Source: Tateyamaria omphalii (GTDB lineage Bacteria; Pseudomonadota; Alphaproteobacteria; Rhodobacterales; Rhodobacteraceae). From it: a DNA stretch of 64,000 bases. The DNA is taken from the NCBI RefSeq assembly GCF_014651375.1, contig NZ_BMWT01000002.1, positions 315,477 through 379,476 on the forward strand, written 5' to 3'. This document shows positions 36,265 through 44,260 of this stretch, one piece after another (the first letter of the stretch is position 1; every line of letters starts with the position of its first letter). The notes under the pieces were generated by a model. That model was given only the letters and a program-made list of their open reading frames with translations, did no database searches and was not told the DNA's origin. The position numbers were made by a program, and so were the translations under genes.

Positions 36265-37441
36265 CCGCACCGTCCTCGGCCAAGGCCGGCAGGCCCAGCA
36301 AACGGCGCTTCTCGGCGACGGTCAGGAAGTCTGCGCCCGCCACGCGCGCCCATTGCGCATCCCGCTCGGTCGACAAGGCCGGGACCTGGTCCAGATCCGG
36401 CGACAGCACCACATCCTCGTCGGTATGCGCCCCAAGCCACTCGGCCAGCGCCGCGGCAACGCGGGTCGCCAAAGGCAACACGGTCAGACGGTAGAACGCC
36501 CGGTTGGCCTCCTGATAGTTGGCATAGGTCGCATCACCCTGAATACCCAGCAACATCGGTGGCACCCCAAAGGCCAATGCGATCTCCCGCGCCGCAGCGT
36601 CCTTGGTTTTCTGGAACTCCATGTCCGAGGGTGAAAAGCCCATCGGCTTCCAGTCCAGACCACCTTCCAGCAACATCGGACGCCCCGCATTGCGCGCGCC
36701 CGAATGGTTGGTCTCGATCTCACTCACCAGCCGGTCATACTGATCGCCCGACAATTGCGACTGCCCATCCGACCCGCGATACACAATGGCCCCCGAAGGC
36801 CGCGCCGCATTGTCCAGCAATGACTTCGACCACCTCGACGCCGCTGTATGCACGTCCAGCGCCATGGCGGCCGCCTGCATCGGCGAAAAGCCGTAATGAT
36901 CATCCTGCGGATGAAAGCTCTTGATATGACAGATCGGGCTCACCGGCCCCGTGGCATCAAACCGATGCTTGGCACCGCCTACCGCATACTCATAAGCCAC
37001 CGGCCAGCCATCCGCGCCCGGCACCACTGACATCCGATCCGACCGCAGCACATGCAACTCCAACGGCGCGCCGCTCTCACCCGCCACCGCCTCGACATAA
37101 GCGTTTCCGGACAACAGCAGCTGCGCATAGAGCGCCTCCAACAACTCGGCCCGCCCCTGCCCCGGATTGGGCCGCTTGATCAGCGACAGGATCGGATGGG
37201 TCTCAAACCGCTGCTCCATGTCCTGCAACACCAAGGGCAACGCCGCCGCAGCTTCGGCAATCAGCTTGACCGACCGAAACCCGACCGGGTTCCCCGAAAA
37301 ACCTGCGCGCGTCAAAGACACCGCATCACGCGGGCTCCACGCCACGCGGCCCCCTGTCTGCCAGGCCACGACCTTCCCCGTCGCGCTTGCCTTCTGCTCT
37401 GGTTGTTCCGCCACAGCCCGGTTCCGAAAGAAATCAAACAC
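36257..37441 (-). CDS. GTA gp3, HK97-type portal protein, 394 aa
   Basis: Portal proteins form the dodecameric DNA gate at one vertex of the head. The start MFDFFRNRAVAEQPEQKAS, the block VKLIAEAAAALPLVL, the RPNPGQGRAELLEALYAQLLLSGNAYVE segment and GVPPMLLGIQGDATYANYQEANRAFYR are family landmarks, and the length fits. It overlaps gp3.5 by 8 bases. A terminator-like hairpin lies in the 150-bp gap between gp2 and this gene. Confidence 0.94.
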   Translation of the reverse strand: MFDFFRNRAVAEQPEQKASATGKVVAWQTGGRVAWSPRDAVSLTRAGFSGNPVGFRSVKLIAEAAAALPLVLQDMEQRFETHPILSLIKRPNPGQGRAELLEALYAQLLLSGNAYVEAVAGESGAPLELHVLRSDRMSVVPGADGWPVAYEYAVGGAKHRFDATGPVSPICHIKSFHPQDDHYGFSPMQAAAMALDVHTAASRWSKSLLDNAARPSGAIVYRGSDGQSQLSGDQYDRLVSEIETNHSGARNAGRPMLLEGGLDWKPMGFSPSDMEFQKTKDAAAREIALAFGVPPMLLGIQGDATYANYQEANRAFYRLTVLPLATRVAAALAEWLGAHTDEDVVLSPDLDQVPALSTERDAQWARVAGADFLTVAEKRRLLGLPALAEDGADG

Positions 37442-37486
37442 GAAGGGTCTCCTTTTGATCCCAAAGGGCCGACCGGCCCGTCGTCC

Positions 37487-37517
37487 AAAGAAAAAGGCGG
37501 CTCAAAAAGAACCGCCT
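37487..37517 (-). terminator. Terminator-like hairpin between GTA gp2 and gp3
   Basis: On the minus strand a 9-bp stem AGGCGGTTC / GAGCCGCCT (one G-T pair) closes a TTTTT loop and is followed directly by TTTTTCTTT. It stands in the gp2-gp3 gap, oriented to stop transcription coming from gp1-gp2. Confidence 0.7.
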
Positions 37518-37594
37518 CATCGCAAGGGCCATGCCCCTGCTTCATTTCGCCAAATAAACCGCCCACGGAGGGGACGACGCCACAGGCAGTGACG

Positions 37595-38965
37595 TCACAA
37601 ACTCCGCACGCCCGGTCGCCGATACGCATTCGCCGGCTCAATCATCAACTCATGCAACGCCCAGACCAACGCATCCACCCGGTCAGGCGATCCCTCACCC
37701 TCATAGCCAACGCGGGTCATGCGGGTCATCTGATCCTCCAGATCCCCCAAGCCAAGGGCATGGGTCACCCGATCCTGCTCATAAAGGGCTGCCACCGGCT
37801 CTGCCCGCGCCACCTTGCCTTTCGAGGCATGAACGGTCTTGAGCGACACCAGCGGATCCACCTGCCGGATCACCTCGCTCACCAACTGTCCGCCCTGGTT
37901 CACCTCGGCCACCAACCGATCGGCATTGTACGTGTCCATAGCGTCTATTGCCGCCTTCGCCCATTGGGTGGGACTGGCGCCCTGCACGGTGCAATCCGCA
38001 ATCACATGGGCACGCCAGTCCTGCGGCGGCCCATCCATCGACACGCCCGCAACAACGATCCCACACGCATCAGAAGAGCGGCCTGCACTCACCGCCGGGT
38101 CCAGTGCCACAACTACGCGATCCAGCTTCGGTTTCCGCTTCCGACGCACCCCATCCAGCATTGCCGTGGTCCACAAAGCCCCCTCGGCATCGCTCAACAA
38201 GATACCTTCCAACTCCTGCCGCCCCAACCGGGTTCCAGCATAGCGACGGCGCACTTCCTCCAGGAACGACCCAGCCAGATTGGCGGCATTCGCCTCGGTC
38301 GGCGCATGGGTGACAACAGTCGACGACTGCGCCAGCAAATCCTTCAAAACATCCACGTTGCGGGGCGTGGTGGTCACGCACACACGCGGATCATCGCCCA
38401 GCCGCAACGCAAACTGCAGCATGTCCCAGGTCTCCTGCCCACGCTTCCACTTGGCCAGCTCATCAACCCAGGCACAATCAAATTGCGGCCCCCGCAGACC
38501 CTCGGGGTCATGGGCCGTGTGAATGGTCGCGACAGCCCCGTTGGGCCATTCCAGCATCTTCCGGGTCGCATGGAACTTTGGGCGGCGATCAGACGGCGTG
38601 CACACCAAAAGCCCGCTCTCGCCAAAAATCATCACCTCGCGGACTTGCTCGATGGTTTCACCAACCAGTGCAACCCGCTTGGCCTTGCCCTTGTCCAACG
38701 GCATCGGTCCCTCGACCATGGACCGGACCCATTCGGCCCCGGCGCGCGTCTTGCCAGCGCCGCGCCCGCCCATGATCACCCAGGACCGCCAATCGCCTTC
38801 AGGCGGCAACTGATGCTCCATCGCCCAGAATTCAAACAGAAAAGGGAGGGCGCCCAAGGCGCCCTCTCCCAACTCACTCAGAAACTGTTCCTGCGCCTCC
38901 ACAGGCGCGGAGGCGACCAAGCGCGCACCGTACCTCAGCTCGGGCAAAGTCAAGGTCGAAGGCAT
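37595..38965 (-). CDS. GTA gp2, terminase large subunit, 456 aa
   Basis: This is the packaging motor ATPase/nuclease. Walker A is GGRGAGKT (residues 66-73), a Walker B-like CAWVDELAKW follows, and the RNase-H-like nuclease domain is marked by VALDPAVSAGRSSDACG. The start is uncertain: an ATG at 38965 is used, but TTG at 38920 gives an N-terminus (LVASAPVEAQEQFLSELGEG) closer to relatives, and the frame is open to a TTG at 39010. All these overlap the 3' end of gp1. GTAs package host DNA head-full style, so the nuclease has no sequence specificity to infer. Confidence 0.93.
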   Translation of the reverse strand: MPSTLTLPELRYGARLVASAPVEAQEQFLSELGEGALGALPFLFEFWAMEHQLPPEGDWRSWVIMGGRGAGKTRAGAEWVRSMVEGPMPLDKGKAKRVALVGETIEQVREVMIFGESGLLVCTPSDRRPKFHATRKMLEWPNGAVATIHTAHDPEGLRGPQFDCAWVDELAKWKRGQETWDMLQFALRLGDDPRVCVTTTPRNVDVLKDLLAQSSTVVTHAPTEANAANLAGSFLEEVRRRYAGTRLGRQELEGILLSDAEGALWTTAMLDGVRRKRKPKLDRVVVALDPAVSAGRSSDACGIVVAGVSMDGPPQDWRAHVIADCTVQGASPTQWAKAAIDAMDTYNADRLVAEVNQGGQLVSEVIRQVDPLVSLKTVHASKGKVARAEPVAALYEQDRVTHALGLGDLEDQMTRMTRVGYEGEGSPDRVDALVWALHELMIEPANAYRRPGVRSL

Positions 38966-39218
38966 ACCCGTTCTGGGCGATGCCGGTTCGGGCTTGTCGA
39001 AATTCGTCAAGCTTCTTCTCCATACCTTCCAGGTTCACGATCAGCTTGTTCAACGTGACAAGCTGGCTGTTCACCTCAGTTTCCTTCACATCCTCCCCGG
39101 CTTCTGCCTTTCTTGTGAAGGCTTTGAAGTGCTTTCGCATAGTCGTCAGGGTGTCGTGCATCGACGAGACAAGCTCCTCGCTGCGGTCGCCCTCAGCCTC
39201 CGGGGTAATCAATGCCAT
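38874..39218 (-). CDS. GTA gp1, terminase small subunit, 114 aa
   Basis: This gene sits in the position of Rcc01682, shown elsewhere to be the small terminase. The protein is largely helical with a long central coiled coil (about residues 40-75, NSQLVTLNKLIVNLEGMEKK), and ends with GYAFDLDFARAEVRCALGRL. I set the start at the ATG at 39218, preceded by AGAGG; the open frame continues 45 codons upstream without support. The 3' end overlaps the large subunit gene by 47-92 bases depending on that gene's start. Confidence 0.85.
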   Translation of the reverse strand: MALITPEAEGDRSEELVSSMHDTLTTMRKHFKAFTRKAEAGEDVKETEVNSQLVTLNKLIVNLEGMEKKLDEFRQARTGIAQNGYAFDLDFARAEVRCALGRLRACGGAGTVSE

Positions 39219-39418
39219 GTGATATGACCTCTCATGCGTTGGGATAGCTCCGCACGAGAGAAATAGAAAAGCGACCTCCGGGTCACCCCGGGGCCGCTTG
39301 CCCACTTCTTCTAGCTTGTCACAAGTTATACGTGTGACCGTTCGCAAAGTCAAGCGAATTCGACTTGAGGAAAAGCCCCTAACCGTACGGTATGATTAAC
39401 AAAATCTTACTTCATTGG

Positions 39419-39433
39419 TTAAGATACGGTTAA
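39419..39433 (-). promoter_or_regulatory. CtrA-type binding site upstream of the GTA cluster
   Basis: Read on the minus strand the site is TTAACCGTATCTTAACC, which is TTAA-N7-TTAAC, the full CtrA consensus. It lies about 200 bp upstream of the gp1 ATG in an AT-richer stretch. CtrA controls GTA expression in Rhodobacteraceae, directly or through gafA. Binding here is inferred from the motif only; a TTAAC half-site also occurs at about 39395. Confidence 0.62.
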
Positions 39434-39468
39434 CGCAACCCGTAAGCCTTTGATCCCCCACAACAACA

Positions 39469-39544
39469 CTTGTTTGTCCCCGCGGGGACAAACAAGCGGA
39501 GGACACCTCCGCCTTACGAATGATCCCTTGCGTCCCGTAAGGCG
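39469..39544. repeat. Palindrome cluster (28-bp perfect palindrome plus two hairpins)
   Basis: The 14-bp arms at 39469-39482 and 39483-39496 (core TGTCCCCGCGGGGACA) are exactly complementary without a loop. They are followed by GCGGAGG-ACA-CCTCCGC (39496-39512) and then by CGCCTTACG / CGTAAGGCG arms (39510-39518, 39536-39544), which compete for the same bases. A 23-nt part (39496-39518) recurs inverted inside the NAD(P)HX repair gene at 62697-62719. No long T run follows on the minus strand, so I call it a repeat rather than a terminator. Confidence 0.75.
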
Positions 39545-39559
39545 AACGTGTCGTCCGCC

Positions 39560-40726
39560 CTATCCATCATCCGACTGGTTCGCCCGCTCCGCCTCGATCT
39601 CACGCCAACGGGCCACGTTGCGATTGTGCTCATCCAGCGTCTCGGCAAAGGCGTGTCCACCAGTCCCATCCGCGACAAAGAACACGAAGTTCGTCGTATC
39701 GGGTTGTGCAGCAGCCATCAGGCTCTCACGCCCCGGATTGGCAATTGGTGTCGGTGGCAGACCCTGAATGACATAGGTGTTCCAAGGCGTCGCAGCACGC
39801 AGCTCAGACCGGCGCAGACCGCGGCCAAGCACACCCTGCCCCTTGGTGATGCCATAAATCACCGTCGGGTCCGTCTGCAGGCGCATGCCACGGTTCAACC
39901 GGTTCACAAAGACCGACGCCACCTGACGCCGCTCCTCCGCCACCCCGGTCTCCTTCTCGATGATCGAAGCAAGGGTCAGCAGGTCCTCAGGGCTCTCCAG
40001 CGGCAGCTCCGCGTCGCGAGCCTCCCACGCAGCAGACACCCACAGCTCCTGCTGCTCTGCCATCTGCGCCAAAATATCTGCACGGTTGTCACCACTACGT
40101 ACTTCATAACTGTCAGGGGCTAGCGCGCCTTCCGGCGGAACCTCGGCCACCTCACCATCCAGCACATCCATGTTGCGCAAGGCATCCACGACCTGCCAGC
40201 TCGTCACGCCCTCGGCCAGCGCCACACGATACCGCGTGTCCTGCGCAGCGCGCACCTCGGTATAGATCTCGGGTGCGTCTTCCTCGCCCGGCTGGAACTC
40301 TGCCCGTTCAACAAAGCGGTTGGTTGCCGGGTCCAGTTCCCGCACCTGCGCACTCAGCCGATTCACCCCGATGCGATAGACCACTTCTGTACCGCAGGTA
40401 CTGGCGCCACCACGGGTCACAACATCCACGATCTCTTCCATGGACGCGCCGGGTTCCACCAAGAAACTCCCGGCCTTCAACTCGCTTGTCTTGCCCGCGT
40501 ATTCCGCCCCGGTCCGGAAAATCCAACCGTGGTTGACCGCCCCTTGTTCCTCAAGGTCCGCGCTCACACGACGAAAGTTCGATCCCCGATCCACCTGAAC
40601 GCAGATCGCTTCGGTCAGGGGACCAGCCCCTTCATATTGGCCACGTCCCCATAGGATCAGACCGCCCACAACGAACAGGGCCACGATCAGGAATGTCAGC
40701 GCGTTCGAGGCGATGGATCGCCACAT
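39560..40726 (-). CDS. mltG: Endolytic murein transglycosylase MltG, 388 aa
   Basis: MltG (YceG family) cleaves nascent glycan strands at the inner membrane. One N-terminal membrane anchor (ALTFLIVALFVVGGLILWG) precedes the catalytic domain with the conserved LASIIEKETGVAEERRQVAS (catalytic Glu) and RLQTDPTVIYGI, and PYNTY-like TPWNTYVIQGLPPTPIANPG. Its start overlaps the fabF stop by one base (TGATG). The last gene of the fabD-fabG-acpP-fabF-mltG block; no clear terminator stem with a T run follows before the palindrome cluster. Confidence 0.95.
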   Translation of the reverse strand: MWRSIASNALTFLIVALFVVGGLILWGRGQYEGAGPLTEAICVQVDRGSNFRRVSADLEEQGAVNHGWIFRTGAEYAGKTSELKAGSFLVEPGASMEEIVDVVTRGGASTCGTEVVYRIGVNRLSAQVRELDPATNRFVERAEFQPGEEDAPEIYTEVRAAQDTRYRVALAEGVTSWQVVDALRNMDVLDGEVAEVPPEGALAPDSYEVRSGDNRADILAQMAEQQELWVSAAWEARDAELPLESPEDLLTLASIIEKETGVAEERRQVASVFVNRLNRGMRLQTDPTVIYGITKGQGVLGRGLRRSELRAATPWNTYVIQGLPPTPIANPGRESLMAAAQPDTTNFVFFVADGTGGHAFAETLDEHNRNVARWREIEAERANQSDDG

Positions 40727-41985
40727 CAGCTGACCTTTCCAAAGATCACGCTGGCATTGGTGCCACCAAAGCCAAAGCTGTTGGACAGGGCCACATCAAC
40801 CTTACGCTCCCGCTTGGCATTGGGCGCCAGGTCAACAGACGTTTCAACGGCAGGATTATCCAAGTTGATCGTCGGTGGGCAAACCTGATCACGGATCGCC
40901 AGGATTGAAAAAATCGCTTCAATCGCACCCGCAGCCCCCAGCAAGTGGCCGGTCGCCGACTTGGTCGATGACATGGTCACGTTGGCTGCATGATCGCCCA
41001 GCAACCGCTCAACCGCTCCCAACTCGATGGTATCGGCCATTGTCGATGTGCCATGCGCGTTGATATAGTCGATATCCGAAGGCTCCAGCCCCGCATTGCG
41101 CAGCGCGGCCCGCATCGACCGCTCACCGCCCTCGCCGTCCTCGGATGGTGCAGTGATGTGATAGGCGTCGCCCGACAGGCCATAGCCCCGGACTTCCGCA
41201 TAAATCTTGGCTCCGCGCGCGACTGCGTGCTCATATTCCTCAAGCACAACGATGCCAGCACCCTCACCCATAACAAACCCGTCGCGGTCCTCATCATAGG
41301 GGCGGCTCGCGGATTGCGGATCGTCAGCACGCTTGGTCGACAGTGCCTTGCAGGCGTTAAACCCGGCAATGCCGATCTTGCAAATGGCCGCCTCGGCTCC
41401 GCCGGCGATCATCACATCCGCATCACCATGCTGGATCAAACGGCTCGCATCGCCAATGGCGTGTGCACCGGTGGAACAGGCTGTTACCACCGAATGGTTC
41501 GGCCCTTTGAAGCCGTACTTGATGCTCACCTGACCCGAAATAAGGTTGATCAGCGCGCCGGGAACAAAGAAGGGCGACACGCGGCGCGGCCCCTTCTCTT
41601 CCATCATCACGGCGGTGTTCGCGATTGAGTTCAGGCCACCAATCCCAGAACCGATCAGGACGCCCGTGCGTTCAAGGCTCTCAGTGTCCTCAGGCATCCA
41701 GCCGGAATCCTCGACCGCCTGCTGAGCCGCCGCCAGACCGAACATGATAAAGGTATCGACCTTGCGCTGTTCCTTGGGCGCCATGTAGGCATCGCCATTG
41801 AACGTGCCATCGGTGCCGTCCCCGCGGGGCACTTCGCAGGCGTATGTTGTGGCCAGCCCCTCGGGATCGAACTGCGTGATCGGACCGGCGCCCGATTGTC
41901 CGTCCAGAATACGGCTCCAGCTTGCCTCGACCCCGTCCGCCAATGGCGTCACCAGTCCAAGACCTGTCACGACAACTCTGCGCAT
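40726..41985 (-). CDS. fabF: Beta-ketoacyl-ACP synthase II, 419 aa
   Basis: FabF condenses malonyl-ACP with acyl-ACP during chain elongation. The catalytic triad is visible: C170 in VVTACSTGAHAIG, the first His in NAHGTSTMADT and the second in KSATGHLLGAAG. The start MRRVVVTGLGLVTPL and the length are typical. It is followed by mltG (TGATG overlap). On the 5' side the expected close link to acpP is broken by a 420-bp spacer and a GNAT gene. Confidence 0.96.
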   Translation of the reverse strand: MRRVVVTGLGLVTPLADGVEASWSRILDGQSGAGPITQFDPEGLATTYACEVPRGDGTDGTFNGDAYMAPKEQRKVDTFIMFGLAAAQQAVEDSGWMPEDTESLERTGVLIGSGIGGLNSIANTAVMMEEKGPRRVSPFFVPGALINLISGQVSIKYGFKGPNHSVVTACSTGAHAIGDASRLIQHGDADVMIAGGAEAAICKIGIAGFNACKALSTKRADDPQSASRPYDEDRDGFVMGEGAGIVVLEEYEHAVARGAKIYAEVRGYGLSGDAYHITAPSEDGEGGERSMRAALRNAGLEPSDIDYINAHGTSTMADTIELGAVERLLGDHAANVTMSSTKSATGHLLGAAGAIEAIFSILAIRDQVCPPTINLDNPAVETSVDLAPNAKRERKVDVALSNSFGFGGTNASVIFGKVS

Positions 41986-42407
41986 CTGCTCATGCCCCTC
42001 TCGTTTCTGGATCGCCTCTTACCGCGCCCGCACATACCTGTTCAAGTCCCGAGCGGGTGCGGACCTTTCGCTTCGGAGCCGCCTTTGCTGCGGCGGAGAG
42101 GGCGGATGAGCGGATACGAGCCAAGTCCAATCACCGAGGGGCCCCACTTTGTGGGGATGCGGTTGTTTGACTTGGGGCGCAGCCGATCGTCTGCCATGTC
42201 CAAAGCACCAAAGGCGGGTCAGAGGCGAAAGACCTTTCGCTTGGGTGAGCCTGAAGCGTTTTTCTCAGCACTGCAACAGCGTGGAGCAGCGCGCCTTCTG
42301 CGAAAGCACTCTCCCCCCGCCACTTTTTCACTCAGCGAAAAGGTGCTTTAACGCGTCAAATAATAATGTAACGCGCCGCCAGGCGCGCATTCGGATCACG
42401 TCGGCGA
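41986..42407. other. 420-bp spacer in the fatty-acid synthesis block
   Basis: I find no convincing gene. Short open frames exist on both strands (e.g. 66 codons at 42131-42331, minus) but have no family features and low-complexity composition. The spacer contains a duplicated GACCTTTCGCTT word (about 42062 and 42229), an inverted repeat around CCCACTTTGTGGGG (42144), and must carry the fabF promoter. It may be the residue of an insertion together with the GNAT gene. Confidence 0.5.
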
Positions 42408-42944
42408 TCAGCGCTGTGGCGGCGCCTTGCGCGACAACAACCGGATCGGTCCATCCTTGTCCTCGGCCATGCGCATATCCACATACCCAAGCTGTTCCGC
42501 TATTCGCGCTGATGCTGCGTGATCTGGGTCCATCATGCAGACCAAAGGGCCCGTCACCACGCGATCAAACCAATCATGGGCCGCCTGCGCAGCCTCTATC
42601 CCCAAACCAACGCCCTGCGCTTCGGGCGCCAGAACCCAGCCCGCTTCCGGCACAGAATCAAAGTCCTCGCCAAGCCCGCGCGCGCCGTGAAAAAAGCCCA
42701 CCTGTCCGACCAGACGTTTGGAACTGTGTTCTTCGATGCCCCACTGGCCAAATCCGGTCACTTGCCAGTGGCCCGCGATGTTCAGAAAAGACCGCCACGA
42801 CTCGTCGCGCGTGCGCGGCGTGCCACCGATGTAAATCGCGACATCGGGCATCGCCCAAATCTCGGCAAAGCGATCAAATTCGCCTGGCCGCATTGCGCGC
42901 AAGGTCACGCGCGCCGTGTTGATGGTCGGCACATGTCTGCCCAT
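42408..42944 (-). CDS. GNAT family N-acetyltransferase (RimJ/RimL-like), 178 aa
   Basis: The sequence INTARVTLRAMRPGEFDRFAEIW at the N-terminus and the acetyl-CoA-binding region (LAPEAQGVGLGIEAAQAAHDWF) match the GNAT_3/RimJ-L group, which acetylates protein N-termini or small molecules. The ATG at 42944 has AGGA 8 nt upstream. It lies in an unusual place, between acpP and fabF on the same strand. A link to fatty-acid synthesis is not indicated by sequence. Confidence 0.87.
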   Translation of the reverse strand: MGRHVPTINTARVTLRAMRPGEFDRFAEIWAMPDVAIYIGGTPRTRDESWRSFLNIAGHWQVTGFGQWGIEEHSSKRLVGQVGFFHGARGLGEDFDSVPEAGWVLAPEAQGVGLGIEAAQAAHDWFDRVVTGPLVCMMDPDHAASARIAEQLGYVDMRMAEDKDGPIRLLSRKAPPQR

Positions 42945-43030
42945 GTATGTTGTCCTGCCCGAACGATTTGTCGTTTTGGGCAAGTGTGTCTGCGCAATGC
43001 AACTATGGCAAGAGCCCATTGCACAGACAT

Positions 43031-43065
43031 AAAAAAACGGCGCTCTTTCGCAAGAAAGAACGCCG
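43031..43065 (-). terminator. Terminator of acpP
   Basis: The 12-bp stem CGGCGTTCTTTC / GAAAGAGCGCCG (one mismatch pair) closes a TTGC loop and is followed by TTTTTTT on the minus strand, 27 bp after the acpP stop. It separates acpP from the GNAT and fabF genes. Confidence 0.88.
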
Positions 43066-43091
43066 CCAATTCAGGCAATTGCCCGGAATGC

Positions 43092-43325
43092 TTACGAGGC
43101 TTTCGAGATGAAGCCCACTGCGTCGCCAAAGGTCTGGATGGTTTCGGCCGCGTCATCAGGAATCTCGATGCCGAACTCTTCTTCGAAGGCCATCACCAGT
43201 TCCACGGTGTCCAGGCTGTCTGCGCCCAGGTCATCGATGAAGGACGCGTTTTCGCTGACCTTTTCTTCGTCCACACCCAGGTGCTCTACAACGATCTTTT
43301 TCACGCGATCGGCGATGTCGCTCAT
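43092..43325 (-). CDS. acpP: Acyl carrier protein, 77 aa
   Basis: ACP carries growing acyl chains on a 4'-phosphopantetheine arm attached to S37 in [18 protein letters not shown]. The sequence is acidic and of standard length. It follows fabG by about 180 bp and is terminated by a strong hairpin, so most acpP mRNA should end here, consistent with its usual very high expression. Confidence 0.97.
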   Translation of the reverse strand: MSDIADRVKKIVVEHLGVDEEKVSENASFIDDLGADSLDTVELVMAFEEEFGIEIPDDAAETIQTFGDAVGFISKAS

Positions 43326-43508
43326 ATGACTGTCCTCATTTTACCGGGGCAAGTATTCGCGCCCCCAAGTGGTGTCCCCGTGCAAGCAGGGCTCTGGTCT
43401 TGCCCCCCTGGGGCGGTGAAGCAACAGACCATTTGCACGGTCTGCCGCCGGAATCTGCGCCGCCTATAGCACATCCCGTAAAGATGGCAATACGCGGCGT
43501 GTTAGCGC

Positions 43509-44246
43509 CTACAACATGGCCATGCCGCCATTGACGTGCAAGGTCGTTCCCGTGACATAGGCCGCCTCCGGGCTGGCAAGATAAAGCGTTGCAGCAGCAA
43601 TTTCATGCGCTTCGCCCATGCGACCGGCAGGAATTTGCCCCATGATTCCAGACTTTTGGTCGTCGGTCAGCTTGTCTGTCATGGCCGTGGCGATAAAGCC
43701 CGGCGCAATTGCGTTCACCGTGATGCCCCGGCTTGCAACCTCGTAAGCGAGGCTCTTGGACATGCCAACCATCCCGGCCTTGGACGCGGCATAATTCGCC
43801 TGCCCCGGGTTGCCCGTCGCGCCCACAACCGAACTGATATTCACGATCCGGCCCCAGCGCGCTTTCATCATGCCGCGCATGACGCCCTTGCACAGCTTGA
43901 AGGTGGATGTGAGGTTCACATTGATCACCGACTGCCATTCCTCGTCCGACATACGCATGAAAAGGTTATCCCGCGTGATCCCTGCGTTGTTCACAAGGAT
44001 ATCGACCGACCCCATTGCCTCGGTCGCCTGCTTGGGCAGCGTATCCACGGCCTCGGGATCGCTCAGGTTGCACGGCAGGACATGTGCCCGGTCACCCAAT
44101 TCACCCGCCAGTGCCTCAAGCGGGTCGGTGCGTGTACCGCTCAGCCCCACGGTCGCGCCTGCGCCATGCAGCGTGCGCGCAATCTCGGCCCCGATGCCGC
44201 CCGATGCGCCCGTGATCAGCGCGGATTTTCCTCTCAGATCAAACAT
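43509..44246 (-). CDS. fabG: 3-oxoacyl-ACP reductase, 245 aa
   Basis: FabG reduces 3-oxoacyl-ACP with NADPH. The Rossmann motif is ITGASGGIGAEIA, and the catalytic Ser/Tyr/Lys are in ISSVVGATGNPGQANYAASKAG. The ATG at 44246 is preceded by AAAGAGG; an upstream ATG at 44294 is not supported. It is followed by acpP and preceded by a GyrI-like gene that separates it from fabD. Confidence 0.95.
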   Translation of the reverse strand: MFDLRGKSALITGASGGIGAEIARTLHGAGATVGLSGTRTDPLEALAGELGDRAHVLPCNLSDPEAVDTLPKQATEAMGSVDILVNNAGITRDNLFMRMSDEEWQSVINVNLTSTFKLCKGVMRGMMKARWGRIVNISSVVGATGNPGQANYAASKAGMVGMSKSLAYEVASRGITVNAIAPGFIATAMTDKLTDDQKSGIMGQIPAGRMGEAHEIAAATLYLASPEAAYVTGTTLHVNGGMAML

Positions 44247-44260
44247 ATGAACCTCTTTCG

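Larger units (their letters stand above)
25158..39218 (-). mobile_element. Gene transfer agent (RcGTA-type) structural cluster, g1 to g15
   Basis: Seventeen genes in the order of the Rhodobacter capsulatus GTA cluster (rcc01682-rcc01698) run on one strand with short gaps or overlaps. GTAs are domesticated phage-like particles that package random host DNA. There is no integrase, repressor, lysis gene or att repeat within the cluster, and the neighbours (cysE and the mltG/fab block) are housekeeping genes. All core reading frames are intact, so the particle genes look functional. Other GTA parts (head spikes, lysis genes, gafA activator) are normally encoded elsewhere and are not seen here. Confidence 0.93.
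39219..39559. other. Spacer between GTA gp1 and mltG
   Basis: This 341-bp stretch has no gene. It contains, from the gp1 side, a region that should hold the GTA promoter (39230-39420), the CtrA-type site at 39419-39433, and then a chain of hairpins at 39469-39544 that ends close to the mltG stop. Confidence 0.7.

Noticed and set aside
37052-39058. A 668-codon open frame on the plus strand across GTA gp2 and gp3
   Set aside because: It is antisense to two intact, well-recognised phage genes; its composition (Arg/His/Pro-rich) is what GC-rich third positions give in the opposite frame, and it has no family motif.
25158-39218. Prophage instead of a GTA
   Set aside because: No integrase, repressor, lysis cassette or attachment repeats; gene order including g3.5 and g10.1 is that of RcGTA and the flanks are housekeeping genes.
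42131-42331. 66-codon open frame on the minus strand in the acpP-fabF spacer
   Set aside because: No ribosome-binding site or domain, and low-complexity Pro/Ser/Ala composition; kept only as part of the spacer description.
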